A DNA stretch of 64,000 bases from Heterocephalus glaber (lineage: Eukaryota; Chordata; Mammalia; Rodentia; Bathyergidae). The notes beneath the pieces were generated by a model, which ran no database searches, had not been told where the DNA came from, and saw nothing but the letters and a program-made list of their open reading frames with translations. Shown piece after piece: positions 23,380-35,556 of the stretch (positions are counted from its first letter, which is position 1; every line of letters starts with the position of its first letter). The position numbers were made by a program, and so were the translations under genes. The stretch lies in assembly GCF_000247695.1 (NCBI RefSeq), contig NW_004624805.1, positions 500,298 through 564,297 of the forward strand, in the 5' to 3' direction.

Positions 23380-23476
23380 TTCTTTTTTTTTTTCTTTTTT
23401 TGGTACCGGGGATCAAACTTGGGTCCTTGAGCTTGTGAGGCAGGCAGCAGAACCACTGAGCTAAGTCGCAGGCTCA
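23380..23476 (-). repeat. ID SINE (antisense)
   Basis: Pyrimidine run then GGTACCGGGGATCAAACTTG...ACCACTGAGCTAAGTCGCAG. Confidence 0.9.
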
Positions 23477-24110
23477 TGTTTTGTTTTCCTAATGTGAGAA
23501 TTCACAGCTATAAATCTCCCTTATAAGACTGCTTTCATTGCATACCAAAGTTCTGGTATGTCATGCTGGCATTATTGTTCAGTTTTAGAAACTGTCTAAT
23601 TTCTTCTTTAATTTCATCTGTGACCCACTGGTTGTTTTAGGAGGGTATTGTTCAATTTCCATGTGTTTATGTAATTTTTGTGGCTTCTGTTGCCATTGAT
23701 TTCCAGTTTCATTGCACTATGATCTGGTTATATGCATGGAATTATTTCAGTTCCTTTGTATTTACTTAAGCATGTTCTATGAGCTAGTATGCAGTTTATT
23801 TTGGAGAAAGCCCTGTGTGCTGCTAAGGAGAATGTGTATTCTGTATTGTGGGGTAGAACACCGGACATACCTACTAAGTTCATTTGTTCAATGATTTAGT
23901 TCAGCTCTGATTTTTCTTTGTTGATTTTTTTGTCTAGGTGATCTATTTGTTACAGTGTGGTGTTGAAGTCCCCCATTACAATTGTACTAGTGTTTATCTA
24001 GTTTTTCATATCCATTAGTGTTTGTTTTATATAGCTGGGTGCACCAGTGTTTGGCACATATATACTTATTATTGTTAACTCTTCCTCTTGGATTGTTCCC
24101 TTAACAAGTG

Positions 24111-24125
24111 TGTAGTGACCTTCTT
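24111..24125 (+). repeat. Target-site duplication of the nested L1, left copy
   Basis: TGTAGTGACCTTCTT, identical over 15 bp to 28090-28104. It lies in ORF2 endonuclease-region sequence of the older L1. Confidence 0.92.
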
Positions 24126-27100
24126 TTTAAAAAGATTTTATTCATTAAATTTATTGGTACATTTTAGGTACACATTATGATCACTTTCATCATTGGGAAT
24201 TTGTACCTGTGCATGATGTATCTTGGTTCTTATTTTCCCCCGTCCCCTGCCTTCTCTTCACCCTCTTCACCCCTCCCTATTTACAAAAACTTTGTTTCCA
24301 TCTTTCCTTCTTTTTTTTCATCTTTTTCTTTCTCTTCTTTCCTTTACCATGGCACCCTCCCACACCAGTTCCCCTTCCCCTTTGAACATTTTCTTTCTAT
24401 TTCACAATATCTATTATACATTTTGGTCCTCATTTACACTTTCAGTTTCTCACACCAGAGAAGAAATTTGTATTTATACACATGTGTACTATTCATTTCA
24501 CTTAAGAGTATGGCCTCAAGGTGCATTCATTTAGCTATAAATGTCTGTAATTTATCTTTCTTTATGGCTGAGTAGTTCTTCATTTTATAAAACAAAACAA
24601 AACAAAAAAACCCCACATCTTCTTTATCAAATCACCAGTTGATGGGCATTTGGGCCATTTCCAACATTTAGCTATTTCAAATGGTGCCACTATCGACATG
24701 GGTGCACATATATCACTGTGGTATGATGCTTTTAATTCTTTCAGGAACATACCCGGAGGGGAATAGCTGGGTCAAATGGAACCTCTAATCCTAGTTTTTC
24801 GAGGAATCTCCACACTGATTTCTCTAGTGGGTGCACCAGTCTACACTCCCACCAACAGTGGAGAAGAGTTCCTTTTTCCCCACAGCCCCGCCAGCATTTG
24901 TTATCGGTTGATTTCTTGATAGCAGCCATTCTTTCTGGAATGATTTGGAATCTCAACATTGTTTTCATTTGCATATGTCCAATGACCAGTAAATGCTGAA
25001 CATTTTTTCAAATGTTTATTTGCTGCTTCTACTTCTTCATCTGAGAAATGTCTGTTCATGTCAGATGCCCATTTTTGGGTTGAGTCTTTAAATTTGGAGG
25101 GTCTGGTTTTTAAAGTTTTTAATATATTCTAGATAGTAGTCCTTTGAGGAACATCTGGTAAAAACTTTTTCTCACATTGTGGGCTGTCTCTTCACTCTGT
25201 TGGTAGTTTCTCTTGCTCTATAAAAGCTTTTTAATAAGATGAGAACCCAGTTGTTGATTCTTTCTGCTAGTTTCCATGTGACTGAGGTTTTGTTCATGAA
25301 GTCTTTTCCCATGCCAACATCTTCAAGAGTTCTACCTAACCTATCTTCCAACAGGTTTAATATCTTCCAACAGGTCTATCTATCTTCCAACAGGTTAACA
25401 TTTAGATCTTTGATCCATTTCAATTTTAGTTTAGTGCATGGTGAGAGATACAGGACTAGTTTTAATCTTTGGCAAGTTGAAACCCAGTTTTTCCAGGAGT
25501 ATATATTAAAGAGGCTATCTTTCCTCCAGTGAGGGTGTTTGGTTCCTTTCTCAAAGATGACGGGGCTTAGTATGTCTGGAGTTGTTTCTGCATCTTCTAA
25601 TCTGTTCCATTGATCCTCAGGTCTGTTTCTTTATCCAGTACCATGCTGTTTTATCACAGTAGCTTTGTAGTATAGTTTCAAGCTGGGGATTGTGATACCC
25701 CCTACCTTGCCTTTATTGCCTAGAATTGCTTTTGCTATTCTAGGTCTCTTCTGGTTCCAAATGAATTTTTGGATTGTTTTCTCAAGGTCCGTGAAATATG
25801 CTGCTGGGAATCCAATCAAGATTGCATTGAATCTATATAGCAGTCTTGGAAGTATGGCCATTTTCACTATATTGATCCTTCCTACCCAGGAGCAGGGGAT
25901 GTCTTTCCATTTTCTGATATCCTCTTTGATCTCTTTTTCAGAGTGCTGTAGTGGTCAAAGCAGAAGTCTTTTACTTTCTTCATTAGATTGATTCCTAGAT
26001 ATTTCATTTCTGGTATGATATTGTGAATGGAGTTGTTTCCCCAATTCCTCTTTCAATGAGTCTATTATTCCTGTATAGGAAAGCTATTGATTTTTGTGTA
26101 TTTGCCTTGTATCCAGCTACTCTACTGAATTTGGTTATTAAGTTTAGAAGTCTTTTGGTGGAGTTTTTGGAGTCTTCTATACAGAGTATCATGTCATCTG
26201 CAAATAATGACAATTTAACGTCTTCATTTCCTATCTTTATTCTTTTTCTTTCTCTTGTCTAATTGTTGTGACTAATGTTTCCAGAACTATATTGATCAGA
26301 ATTGGTGATAGTGGACATCCTTGTTTTGTTCTTGATTTTAGCATGAAAGATTTCAGTTTTTGACTGTCTAGTATGATGTTGGCTGTTGATTTGTCATAGA
26401 TGGCTTTTATCAGGTTGGGATAAAGACCATTCATTCCAATTTTCAGGATTTTTATCATGAATGGGTGTTGGATTTTGTCAAACACTTTTTCTGCATCTAT
26501 TCAGATAGTCATGTGGTTTTGTCCTTGACTCTGCTAATACAGTGTATTACATTTATTGATTTACATATGTTGAGCTACCCTTACATCCCTGAGATAAATA
26601 TCGCTTGGTCAGGGTGTATGATCTTCTGCATTCTGTTTGTATCTTATTAAGGATTTTTGCATCTATGTTCATTAGGGAGATTGACCTATAGTTCTCTTTT
26701 TTTCATTGGATCTTTCTCTGCTTTTGGAATCAAAGTAATGCTTGCCTTTAGGAAAGAATTTGGGAGTATTGCTTCCCTTTCAACTTCAGTAAAGAGTATG
26801 AGAAGTAGTGGCATTAGCTCTTCTCTAAATTTCTTGAAGAATTCAGGAGTGAATCCATCAGGACCTGGGCTTTTCTTTGTTGGTAAGATTTTAATTACAT
26901 TTTCAATTTCATTGATTTACACTGGGTTGTTCAGAAATTATGTATCTTCTTGGCTCAACTTTGATGATTCATATGTACCTAGGAATCTGTCCTTTTCTTC
27001 TGTATTTTCCATCTTATTAGAGTACAGATTCTCAAAGTAAGTATTGATGATCCTCTGGATTTCTGATGAATCTGTTGTAATTTCACCCTTTTCATGCCTA

Positions 27101-28089
27101 ATTGCATGAATTTGAACCTTTTCTTTTCTTTTCTGATAAGGCTGGCTAAGGGTTTGTCAATTTTATTTATTCTTTTGAAGGACCAACTCCTCAATTTGTT
27201 GATTTTTTCATCATTCTCTTAGTCTCCATTGCATTGATTTCTGCTCTGATTTTTATAATTTCCTTTCTTGTATGAGCTTTTCCTTTGCTCTTCTTTTTCT
27301 AGAAGCTTGAAGTCCAGAATTATGTTGTTTATTTAAGCTCGCTCTGTTTTCCTAATACGGGGATTCACTGTTATGAATTTCCCTCATAAGACTGCTTTCA
27401 TTGTGTCCCATAAATTCTGGTATGTTGTATTGGCATTATCATTTAAATGTAGAAACTGTCTAATTTCTTCTTTAATTTCCTCTGTGACTTGTTGGTTGTT
27501 CAGGAGGGTGTTATTTAATTTCCATGTGTTTATGAGTTTCTCGTGGTTTCTTTTGTTATTGACCTCCAATTTCATTGTGCTATGGTCTGATAATACACAG
27601 GGGATAACTTCAGTTCCTTTGCATTTATTTAAGCATGTTCTATAAGCAAGCATATGGTCTATTTTGGAAAATGACCCATGTGCAGCTGAGAATGTGTATT
27701 CTGATTTTATGGGGTGGAAAACTTTGTAGACATCTATTAAGTTCATTTGTTCAAAAGTTTGCTTCAGCTCTAGTATTGGTTGATTTTTTTTGTCTAGTTG
27801 AACTATTTGTGACAGTGGGGTATTGAGGTTCCCCTCTACTAGTCAAAGGATGGAAAACAACATTCCATACAACAGAAACCCTGAAAAAAGCAGGGGTAGC
27901 TATCCTATTTGCAGACAAAGTGGATTTCTAACCAAGACTAAGAGAGACAAAGAAGGTCACTACATCCTTGTAAAGGGAAAAATCCAAGAGGAAGAGATGA
28001 CAATCATAAATACGTGCACCAAATACTAGTCCACCTAACTATATAAAACAAATACTAATGAACATGAAAAATCAAATAAGCATTAATAC
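24126..28089 (-). mobile_element. Nested LINE-1 with 5' inversion
   Basis: Minus-oriented from its 3' UTR (24126-24450) through ORF2 to 27830, where minus-strand peptides include [16 protein letters not shown] and [20 protein letters not shown]. From 27831 to 28089 the sequence flips to the plus strand and encodes an earlier ORF2 piece, [18 protein letters not shown] then VAILFADKVDF. Flanked by a perfect 15-bp duplication. This is the structure expected from twin priming. ORF2 is broken by stops and frameshifts. Confidence 0.93.
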
Positions 28090-28104
28090 TGTAGTGACCT
28101 TCTT
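28090..28104 (+). repeat. Target-site duplication of the nested L1, right copy
   Basis: TGTAGTGACCTTCTT; see left copy at 24111. Confidence 0.92.
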
Positions 28105-28489
28105 GTCTCTTTTGGTCACTCTTGGCTTGAAATCCACTTTGTCTGCAAATAGAATAGCTACCTCTGCTTTTTTCAGAGGTTCCGTTACATGGAGTATTGT
28201 TTTCTGTCCTTTGACTTTCAGTCTATGAGTTTCTTTTGCAGTTAAATATATTTCTTTTATGGAATATATTGATAGATCTTGTTTCTTAATCCATTCTGCC
28301 AATCTCTTTCTTTTGATTGTTATATTGAGACCATTCACATTGATGGTTGTAACTGATAGGTACTGACTTATCCTGGTCATGTTAATTTCCTGTTGTTGGT
28401 TACCTTTCTTTCTCTCTTTTTTAATTACTTTGCCTCATGGATTCATTCTTTTGGGATTATTGGATTGTTGTCTTCCTTATCTCTCTCTC

Positions 28490-28586
28490 TCTCTTTTTTT
28501 TTTTTTTTTTTGGTACCAGGGATCAAACTCAGGTTCTTTCGCTTTCGAGGCAGGTGGTGGAACCACTGAGCTAAATCCCTGGCCCC
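28490..28586 (-). repeat. ID SINE (antisense)
   Basis: T-run, GGTACCAGGGATCAAACTCA...ACCACTGAGCTAAATCCCTG GCCCC. CTTATCTCT flanks both sides. Confidence 0.92.
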
Positions 28587-29114
28587 CTTATCTCTTTTTA
28601 GAATATCCTTTAAAACTTTTTGGAGTGCTGGGTTGGCGTTCATGGATTTCTTTATGTGTTCTTTATCCCAGAAGTATCTTTTTTCTCTGCCAATTTTGAA
28701 ATATAATTTTTCAAGGTACAACTGTCTGGGTTGGAAGTTGTTTTCTTTTAGAACTTGAAATACTTCAAGCTCTCCTTGACTTAAGCATTTGTGTTGAGAA
28801 GTCTGCTGTGATTCTGATGGGCTTTCCTTTATAGACGATGTGTTTGTTTTCTCTATCAGCTTTTAATATTCTGTTCTAATGTTAAATTATGTTAATTATG
28901 TTAATTATGTTTTTGTGTGGTTTTTTCCTGATTATGTATAATTGAGGTTTTATATGTGTCACTTATCTTTATGTCAAATTCTTTTCCCATGCTTGGGAAG
29001 TTTTCTGCTATTACTTCTGGGAACAGATTTTTTTATGTCCTTTGTGTTATCTTCTGATTTTTTATTGATTCTAATTAATTTTATATTATTCTTCTTTGTA
29101 TCATCTAGCAGCTG

Positions 29115-29573
29115 TTAGATTGATTTTTTGTAGTCTCTTACTATTTTTAAGCTGTCTTTCACTTGATGATCACCAACAACAACCCTGTCTTCTAGATCTG
29201 ATCTTCTATCTTCACATTGGCTGATTCTGCTATGTATACTTTCAATAGAATTTCTAATCTCCTGAATATCTGTTTGCATCTGTTTTAAGGCATCCAGTTC
29301 TTTCCTATGTTGGGCATTCGTGGTTTCCCTAAGCTCTTCTATTTTGTTATATGTGTCTACTCTAGATTTACTAAGCATTTCCTTCATTGTGGTCATCATG
29401 TCTTTAGTTATTTGTGTGATTATTTCTGTTTTGTTTTTGTCTAGGGACTTATTCACCTGCTTTGTTACTTCTGCTACTACCATTTCATAAAATTCAGCTG
29501 GGAGGCTTTTGATTTCTTCCACCTTGATGTTCTCTGGGCTTGCTGTGGGCAAATTGGGCAAACTGGATTGCAT
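29115..29573 (-). pseudogene. L1 ORF1 protein N-terminal/coiled-coil part
   Basis: A 152-codon minus-strand frame with heptad-like, Lys/Glu/Ile/Leu-rich sequence (for example KEMLSKSRVDTYNKIEEL, MQTDIQEIRNSIESIHSRI). This matches the coiled-coil of L1 ORF1p, the RNA-binding trimeric protein. It is shorter than a complete ORF1p of about 340-370 residues and lacks an intact C-terminal RNA-binding half in this frame, so it is a relic of the host L1. Confidence 0.75.
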
Positions 29574-29911
29574 CTTGCTTCTGTTTTTTTCTCATTTTGT
29601 ATTTTTTTGCTTGTTTTCTGCATTGAGGCTTATAAGTTGTTTATAGTAGGTAGTTTTATACTAGTACCAAGACCTCTTCAGGTAATAACTACTTTTCAGA
29701 GCTGTATTCTAGACATAGCTGACTTTTGGTCTTTCAGTTGATCCCAGGATCCTATCTCTTCTGTTTACTAGGAATAAAAGGTTGTGCCTTGCTTGCCCTA
29801 CCATCCAGTTATTTGGTACTGAGCTGTAATAGTGTTTCTGGGCCCCAGACAATTTAGGTATTGCATACAAGGAGGATCAATTGATCACAAAAGCAATATT
29901 ACCTTGGCTAA

Positions 29912-30145
29912 CTTTTTGTTTGGTTGGGTTTTTTAAAAGTTAATTTTATTGTTGCATTTTAGATATATATAATGATCAGATTCATCATAGGGAATTTGTA
30001 CCTGTGCATAAGACATCTTGATTCTTCTTTTTCCCCAGTCCCCTTCCCTCCCTTCAACTCTTCTTTCCCTCCTTATTTATGAAAGCTTCCTTTCTATTTT
30101 TTTCCCTTCTAGTCTCTAGTCCCTTTCTTCCTTTCCCCCTCCCCA
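29912..30145 (-). mobile_element. Short 5'-truncated LINE-1 with target-site duplication
   Basis: Only the 3' UTR is present: GCATTTTAGATATATATAAT then GGGAATTTGTACCTGTGCAT and a pyrimidine-rich run. It is flanked by ACCTTGGCTAA at 29901-29911 and 30146-30156. Confidence 0.87.
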
Positions 30146-30654
30146 ACCTTGGCTAATTTAGTACAATCAGTAATAACTATAGTATCAAACACAAACTGGA
30201 AGTGACAAACGGTAATAACTAACACTTCATTACCTTTAACCCTAGGTATAGGATTTGTAGTTATATAACAAGGTCTAAAGCAAATCAAAAAATTATATGC
30301 AGTAAATATCCCCTTGTTAGAGCAATTTACCCCCTTGCACTATAAAGCAGTATCTAGACATACTAAGGTATAATTACCCACCTATAAATTCATAAAGGTG
30401 GGTGCTATGAGTGTTGAAGAAAAAAGAGCAAAAGAAATAGATTATGAAAGATAAAGCAATGGTGGATGTGAAGAATGTGGTAGGATTGGTCCAGGAGTCC
30501 TGTTAAGGAGTAAAGGGAAATTAGTGGATTAGATAAGAGTAACAGAGAAGACCACACAGGAGAAGTATAAATAATAAGGAGCAGAGATTAACCTAGAGAA
30601 AAGAACATAAGAAAAAAATACCAAGGAACAAGCTAGTAATATTCTTCCTGGTTT

Positions 30655-30737
30655 GGGGGTGGATTCTGTGGATGGAACTCGCGACCTTGCACTGTCGAGG
30701 CAGGGATGGTGCCACTGAGCTAAATCCCTGCCCCGCC
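30655..30737 (-). repeat. ID SINE (antisense)
   Basis: GGATGGAACTCGCGACCTTGCACTG...CCACTGAGCTAAATCCCTGC. Confidence 0.82.
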
Positions 30738-31690
30738 AAGGGAACAAGTTGAAAGAGAGAAATTAAGAAAAGAAGGGAGGAGAGAGTGAATAAAAGGAGG
30801 ACCTATTCAAACTAATAAAACAAATAATATTAAAAAGGGAGGACCAAGAAAATGGGTGGTAAAACTCCAAACTCCAACAAAAGGAAAAAAATAGTGAAAA
30901 ATAAAAAACATACCAATAATGGAGGAAAAAAACGAGAGAAAACATTTCCTGTGTGTGTCCAGAGGATTGTTTGTCCCAGTAGTCTTTAATCTCACGAGCC
31001 ATAGTCCTGTCGGCCTCTCTCCACTGCAGCGCTGTCTGTGGCAGCTGTTCAAGTTGGGGTGCTGGACCGGGAAGGTGAGGGGCCTTGTTTCTGAGGCTCT
31101 TGTGGATTTCTTCTGGTTTGGTTCTGACATCGGTTACCCAAGGAATATTCCAGTGTGTGGGACAGGCTCCCAACATATGGAGGCTCCTGTGCAATCTCAG
31201 ACCTGGCACTCAATTCTGCGGATGTTCAGAGGAATCAAATCCAGGACTAACTGGGAAGATTTCTACAAGCCCAGGGAGGGTAGAGAGCACTGGGTGGTGT
31301 CTCCTGGTTGCCATTAACCCTTACAGCTTAACCAGGCAGAGGCTGCCCTTGTGTGTCAGGCAGGAGCAGTGTCTGGGCTCTGCGTGAATTCAGGGTGGAG
31401 ACCCTGCTTTGCCAAGGGTGCCTGGAACTCCTTGTGCAAACTCTGGTTTCCTGGGGAGTGGTGGTAGGTATCAGACAGAGTCTGGCAAATTTAGGATTAC
31501 AGCAGGGCAGTGAGAGCCTGATGTAGCTACAAGTGAGCCCAGATGGTGAGTAAACCCCACAATTGGCTTGTTCTGAGAAGCAAGTCCAGCTGAAGCCTAC
31601 TTGCTGAGGTCAGAGTAACTCGCACCCAAATTCTGTTCACAGAACTAAAACCTTCTGACTAGAAGGACAGTGTTCTAATTACAACCATGT

Positions 31691-32825
31691 ATTTTGTCTA
31701 TTCTGTTCCTAATTCGAGAATGCTTTGTCTTGTCCTTTATGAACCTTGTTTACATTAATTTCCATAGACACTGCACGTAGCTCGCCTTTACCCCAACTGA
31801 TTGCCAACAAAAGTCCGTGCCTGGGACTGGCCAGTGGCTTTGTTGGTTGCACCGGCCTGTGTTGTATACTGGGCAGGGGACTGGAACCTAACTGCACGGG
31901 TCTCCAGTAACAAGCTATAAAAACCCTATGCAGAAAATGGGAAATAGTCACTAGAATTTTCACAGGGCTAAGGAGAAAGCTATGCCCAAGACCTCTGGAG
32001 ACCTGAGGCTCCACTTCAAAAAGACTCCTGTATTGTTCCAGTGCAGATAAGCAGCATCACTAATGACCCTAATTCACCACAGCTTAAATAGGGACCTGTA
32101 TTAAGGCTTCTGTTTTTAATTAGATTCATTACGTGGGTAATCTTGCTAAAGCTATGGCTGTCAGGCTGTCAATAATTTATCTAACTTCCCTCTTTGCTAT
32201 ACTTTGTGTTCCACAAGAAGTGTGGAAATCTGACCTGCTCCTCATATTTGGGTTCTACATCCCCAACCTACAGTAAAGTGACTTTCTTTCTCCCATTGAC
32301 CAGACAGCTCAGTAGTCACTAATTCTTTTCTCATTGTCTTCTAACAGTTTTTCTCTTCAAGCAAGCAATGAGGCACAACACACCATGGTAGTTGGAGAGC
32401 ACATAATCCCTAGTAGGCAGAGTCTACAGCCCATTCCAGCCAGAAGAAGCTATAGAAGACAGAGACCTCCACTCCCTCAGCACCCTGTACAGAATTATGG
32501 GGGTTTGTGTCTCTCAGGGGGAAATGAGACAGGACATGAGGGAGTGGCAAAGCTGACTGGGGAAGTAGGTGTGACCTGTTAATCACAAAACCCCAGGACA
32601 CATGTGCAGAATCCTTCCCAAAGCCCTGCATGTAGACTTCTTTGGAGAACTCAAGCATGTTTTTAATAGGATGGTGTAGCGTTGACATCAGCCAAGGAGT
32701 GGGTAATCCAAAAATGACGGTTGAGTTTTTGCCACTGTTTTCTCTCTTGCACGCAGCCCACCCTCATGCTGTGGTGCATACTTCTTTTCCTACTTGTTCC
32801 AAACTTGTTCTGCAGAGGCTGTTTT
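31691..32825. other. No gene recognised
   Basis: Intergenic sequence with several short open frames on both strands that match nothing I know. Confidence 0.4.
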
Positions 32826-33235
32826 TGTCTTAGTTACTTTTCTTGTTGCTGAGACAAAATACTTAACACCCAAAGCTAAAGGAGGAAAGGTTTATTTGGC
32901 TCACAGTTTGTAGAGGTTTCAGTTCATAGCTGGTTGGCTCCAAGGCAGGGGGCACGGCAGGAGAGAAACAGTTCATGGCAGGAAGAAAGCAGAAGTTAGC
33001 ATGGCAGCAAGCTACAAGCAAGAAATTAGCGATCCTTTTTCTGTCTCTATATTTAATCCAGGCTACCTTCCCTTAGGGTGGGAAGCACATCTTCAATCCT
33101 AGCATCACACCATGAATCAATCCCAGGTTCACATCCTTGATCCCAGCAGCACACACCCTAGGTCCCAAAAGACCCATGTATGACCTCATGAGGCTTTGTG
33201 AGGACATGGGATACAAGCCATGACAATTTTCCTAC
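32826..33235 (-). mobile_element. Antisense LTR-like interspersed repeat
   Basis: Reads CTTGTTGCTGAGACAAAATACTTAACACCC...GGTTTATTTGGCTCACAG on the plus strand, the antisense of the LTR end style seen near 9080-9120. Borders are approximate and the family is uncertain. Confidence 0.5.
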
Positions 33236-33735
33236 CTTTAATAAAACTTTTCTACCATTTGTGCTTCTCTTGACCAACACAGGACAGAAAGAACCTAGAA
33301 ACCACCTCCAGGAGGAGACTCCAGCACCCTAAAACTCGGTAACAGTCTTACTGGGGTGACTGAAGTCTCAGTCCTACTGGGGACCCACTGGGAGCCAATG
33401 TGAGACACATGCCTCAGACCCACTGCTGAGCCAGCAGGGTGCTGGGGGACATGGATGTCCACTCTCATCACCCATGGTGCAAGTGCCCCTTGATGGCCAC
33501 TGTTCTTAGCATTAACAGTCTGCCCAGCCAGACAAAGGACTCCAAAGGCAAAAGTAAGCCCTCATGCTACGAAATGCAGATCTAGCAGTTGAAAGTAACA
33601 TTCTAGTAAAGAGGTAAAGGGAAGAATGGGAACTGGGTGGGGCACTAATACTATAGAAAAATATACCACCATTCTGGCCACTGGGTTGGTTTCCCCCATA
33701 TAATGGCTACTCTAGCACAGTTAAAATGATCAGAA
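33236..33735. other. No gene recognised
   Basis: Mixed sequence without repeat signature or coding exon. Confidence 0.35.
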
Positions 33736-33738
33736 GGA

Positions 33739-33940
33739 GCCAGGTGGTACACACCTACAATCCCAGCTACTCAGGAGGTGGGGGCAGCAGGAGTGCAAGT
33801 GCAGGCCAGCCTGGGAAACTTAGGCTAGGTCTCAAGATAAAAATAAAAAGAGATAGGGAGGTAGAACCATGGGAGAGGGCTTGCCGAGCACATGTTTAGC
33901 CCAGAGGTTCAATCCCCAGCACTGGAAAAAAATAAAAGTG
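33739..33940 (+). repeat. B1-like SINE followed by an ID-like module
   Basis: CCAGGTGGTACACACCTACAATC...GTGCAGGCCAGCCTGGGAAA...AGGTCTCAAGAT (B1-like), then GAGAGGGCTTGCCGAGCACA...GTTCAATCCCCAGCACTGG and A-tail (ID-like), a composite SINE. Confidence 0.75.
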
Positions 33941-34167
33941 GAAAACAGGACTGAGAAGGTTCCAACTTTTAATACTTCTGCAACTATATCTTAGAACAGG
34001 ACAGGATGACAGGATGATTACTAGATACCAGCTTTCATGGTTTCTGATTTCAAAACATTACATTGAAGATTGCATTTTAAATCATTTTGTAAAATGACAT
34101 TTACATGATACAGAATGGAAAGAATGACTTCTTAAAATATAAAAGCCAGTAGTATGAAGAAGAAAGG

Positions 34168-34296
34168 CTAGTAAGCATAGATTTTCACTGTGTGGACTTC
34201 TTTGTCGTCACATTCCCTCTGTTTGTTGTAGTAATAAAAGGTATTGTCCCTTCTCTGCAGTTTCTTCACATATCCTGTCTCTGGCCAACGATCTAC
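34168..34296 (-). CDS. MEIG1: MEIG1 last coding exon (residues 47-88)
   Basis: Encodes [18 protein letters not shown] then [24 protein letters not shown] and a TAG stop at 34170-34168. It is preceded by a splice acceptor (CTTGTGCAG... on the minus strand: TTTGTGCAG before GTAGATCG). MEIG1 is a small protein needed for spermiogenesis. It is known to act with PACRG on the manchette, where it helps bring cargo for sperm-tail assembly. Joined to the exon at 38399-38536 it gives exactly 88 residues, the length of the mammalian protein, with no gap or stop. The C-terminal WPETGY/YYYN region is the conserved core that binds PACRG in family studies. The 3' UTR extends to lower coordinates; ATTAAA at about 33970-33975 on the minus strand is a possible poly(A) signal. 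Confidence 0.96.
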   Translation of the reverse strand, partial: VDRWPETGYVKKLQRRDNTFYYYNKQRECDDKEVHTVKIYAY

Positions 34297-34422
34297 CTGC
34301 ACAAACCAGAATATAAATGTTGTTATGCCCATTTTATCTCATATTTTATATCAAATAGTTAAATGTACAACTTGTTCCCCCACCCCCAATTAAAGTATAC
34401 AATTAAATTTAAAAGTGCTCAT

Positions 34423-34930
34423 TTGCAAACAGCCCAATTGTCCATCAGCTGGAGACTGGATAAAGAAAATGTGGTGTTTTTTTAAATATAAAATGGAGTA
34501 CTACTCAGCCAATAAAGAATGAGAAATTAGAGACATTTGTAGCTAAATGGATGCACATTGAGGCGATACTCTTAAGTGAAATCAATAGGACACGTGTAAA
34601 TACTGAATAGCTTCTCTGGTGTGAGAAACTGAAAGTGTAAATAAGGACTGAAAGGTATAATAGGTAATGTGAAAGAGGAAGAAAAGGGGCAAAGGAAGGG
34701 GAAGTGGGAGGGGTAGGGGAAAGGAGAGAAGGGAATGGAATTAATGAGAAAAGGAAAAATGGAAACAAAGTCTTTGTAAATAGGGAGGGATAGAGGGGTT
34801 GAAGGGAGGGCAGGGAAAGGGGGAAAAATAAGAGCCAAGATACATCATGTAAAGGTGCAAATTTCCAGTGATGAATGTCGTTATATTGTACACCTAAAAT
34901 GTACTAATAAAATTTGTAGAATTTTAAAAA
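34423..34930 (+). mobile_element. LINE-1 3' end (plus orientation)
   Basis: Plus-strand complement of the usual 3' region here: GCCCAATTGTCCATCAGCTG, GGATGCACATTGAGGCGATA, purine-rich 3' UTR and ACCTAAAATGTACTAATAAAATT end. 5'-truncated. Confidence 0.88.
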
Positions 34931-34984
34931 ATTTTAAAGTTCTCGAGCTCAGAGTATTATACGCACAAAACACGCCTTGCGCTG

Positions 34985-35143
34985 CTTTTTGTTGTTGTTT
35001 TTCTGAGACAGGGTCTCACTATGCAGCTCAGGCTGGCCCTGAACTCACTGTGCAGCCCAACTGGCCTTGAGCTCATGGGACATCTCTTGCCTCAGCCTCC
35101 TGAGTGCTGGAATGGCAGGTGGGCGCCACCATGCACAGCTCAT
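34985..35143 (-). repeat. B1-like SINE (antisense)
   Basis: TTTCTGAGACAGGGTCTCAC...CTCAGGCTGGCCCTGAACTC (twice-repeated module)...GAGTGCTGGAATGGCAGGTG. Confidence 0.9.
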
Positions 35144-35556
35144 GGCCATTTTCTACACTATAATCAAACGATTAATTTAGCTCTTTTCTCTGTGCGGCCC
35201 ACTTTCTAAATTTAAACGCCTACATTGTCTCCAAGATCATGGGAATATTTTAAGTAATCTAAACTTCATCCTTGTTATGTTTACATATGATTTCAAACAT
35301 TGTAATTCCTAAAAGTAATACCCCGGGAGGAAACTGAGACTGTCTGCTTTGGATGTCATGCAGGGACTGAAGGAAACAAGTAGGCTTGAAATTGCTTGGT
35401 TTGGCATGTTTGCCACACCTGTCATCATCCTAGCTTGCAGGAGCTTGTCTCAAAGAACCAAAAGAAAAAAAGAAAAAAGAAATCGAGATTGCTAGAGGTG
35501 TCAAGGCGATGGGTGTGTCCCTCAGCTTCAATTTCAAATTCACCCTGAAGTCCTTT

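Larger units (their letters stand above)
20165..24125 (-). mobile_element. LINE-1 host element, 3' portion
   Basis: The 3' end is at 20165 (minus-strand end ...GAAAATGTACCAAGAAAATC). The 3' UTR is to about 20450 and ORF2 sequence is above that, with C-terminal peptides such as LEVPVDSAVLLLGIFPKGLK and reverse-transcriptase peptides such as [20 protein letters not shown] near 22100. It continues after the nested L1 at 28105. It carries ID SINEs at 22492, 22857 and 23380. There are many frame breaks. Confidence 0.88.
28105..31690 (-). mobile_element. LINE-1 host element, 5' portion (ORF2 start, ORF1, 5' UTR)
   Basis: Continues the element that starts at 20165. The ORF2 N-terminus is readable on the minus strand from about 28380: MTRISQYLSVTTINVNGLN, then KRLAEWIKKQD and ETHRLKVKGQKT, the endonuclease domain start. 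ORF1 lies upstream at 29115-29573. The 5' UTR is inferred to extend to about 31690. Secondary insertions: ID at 28490, a small L1 at 29912-30145 and ID at 30655. Host parts sum to roughly 7 kb, near full length. Confidence 0.8.

Noticed and set aside
24741..27746. Host genes in the many minus-strand frames
   Set aside because: They are pieces of L1 ORF2 (reverse transcriptase, endonuclease, C-terminus) interrupted by stops.
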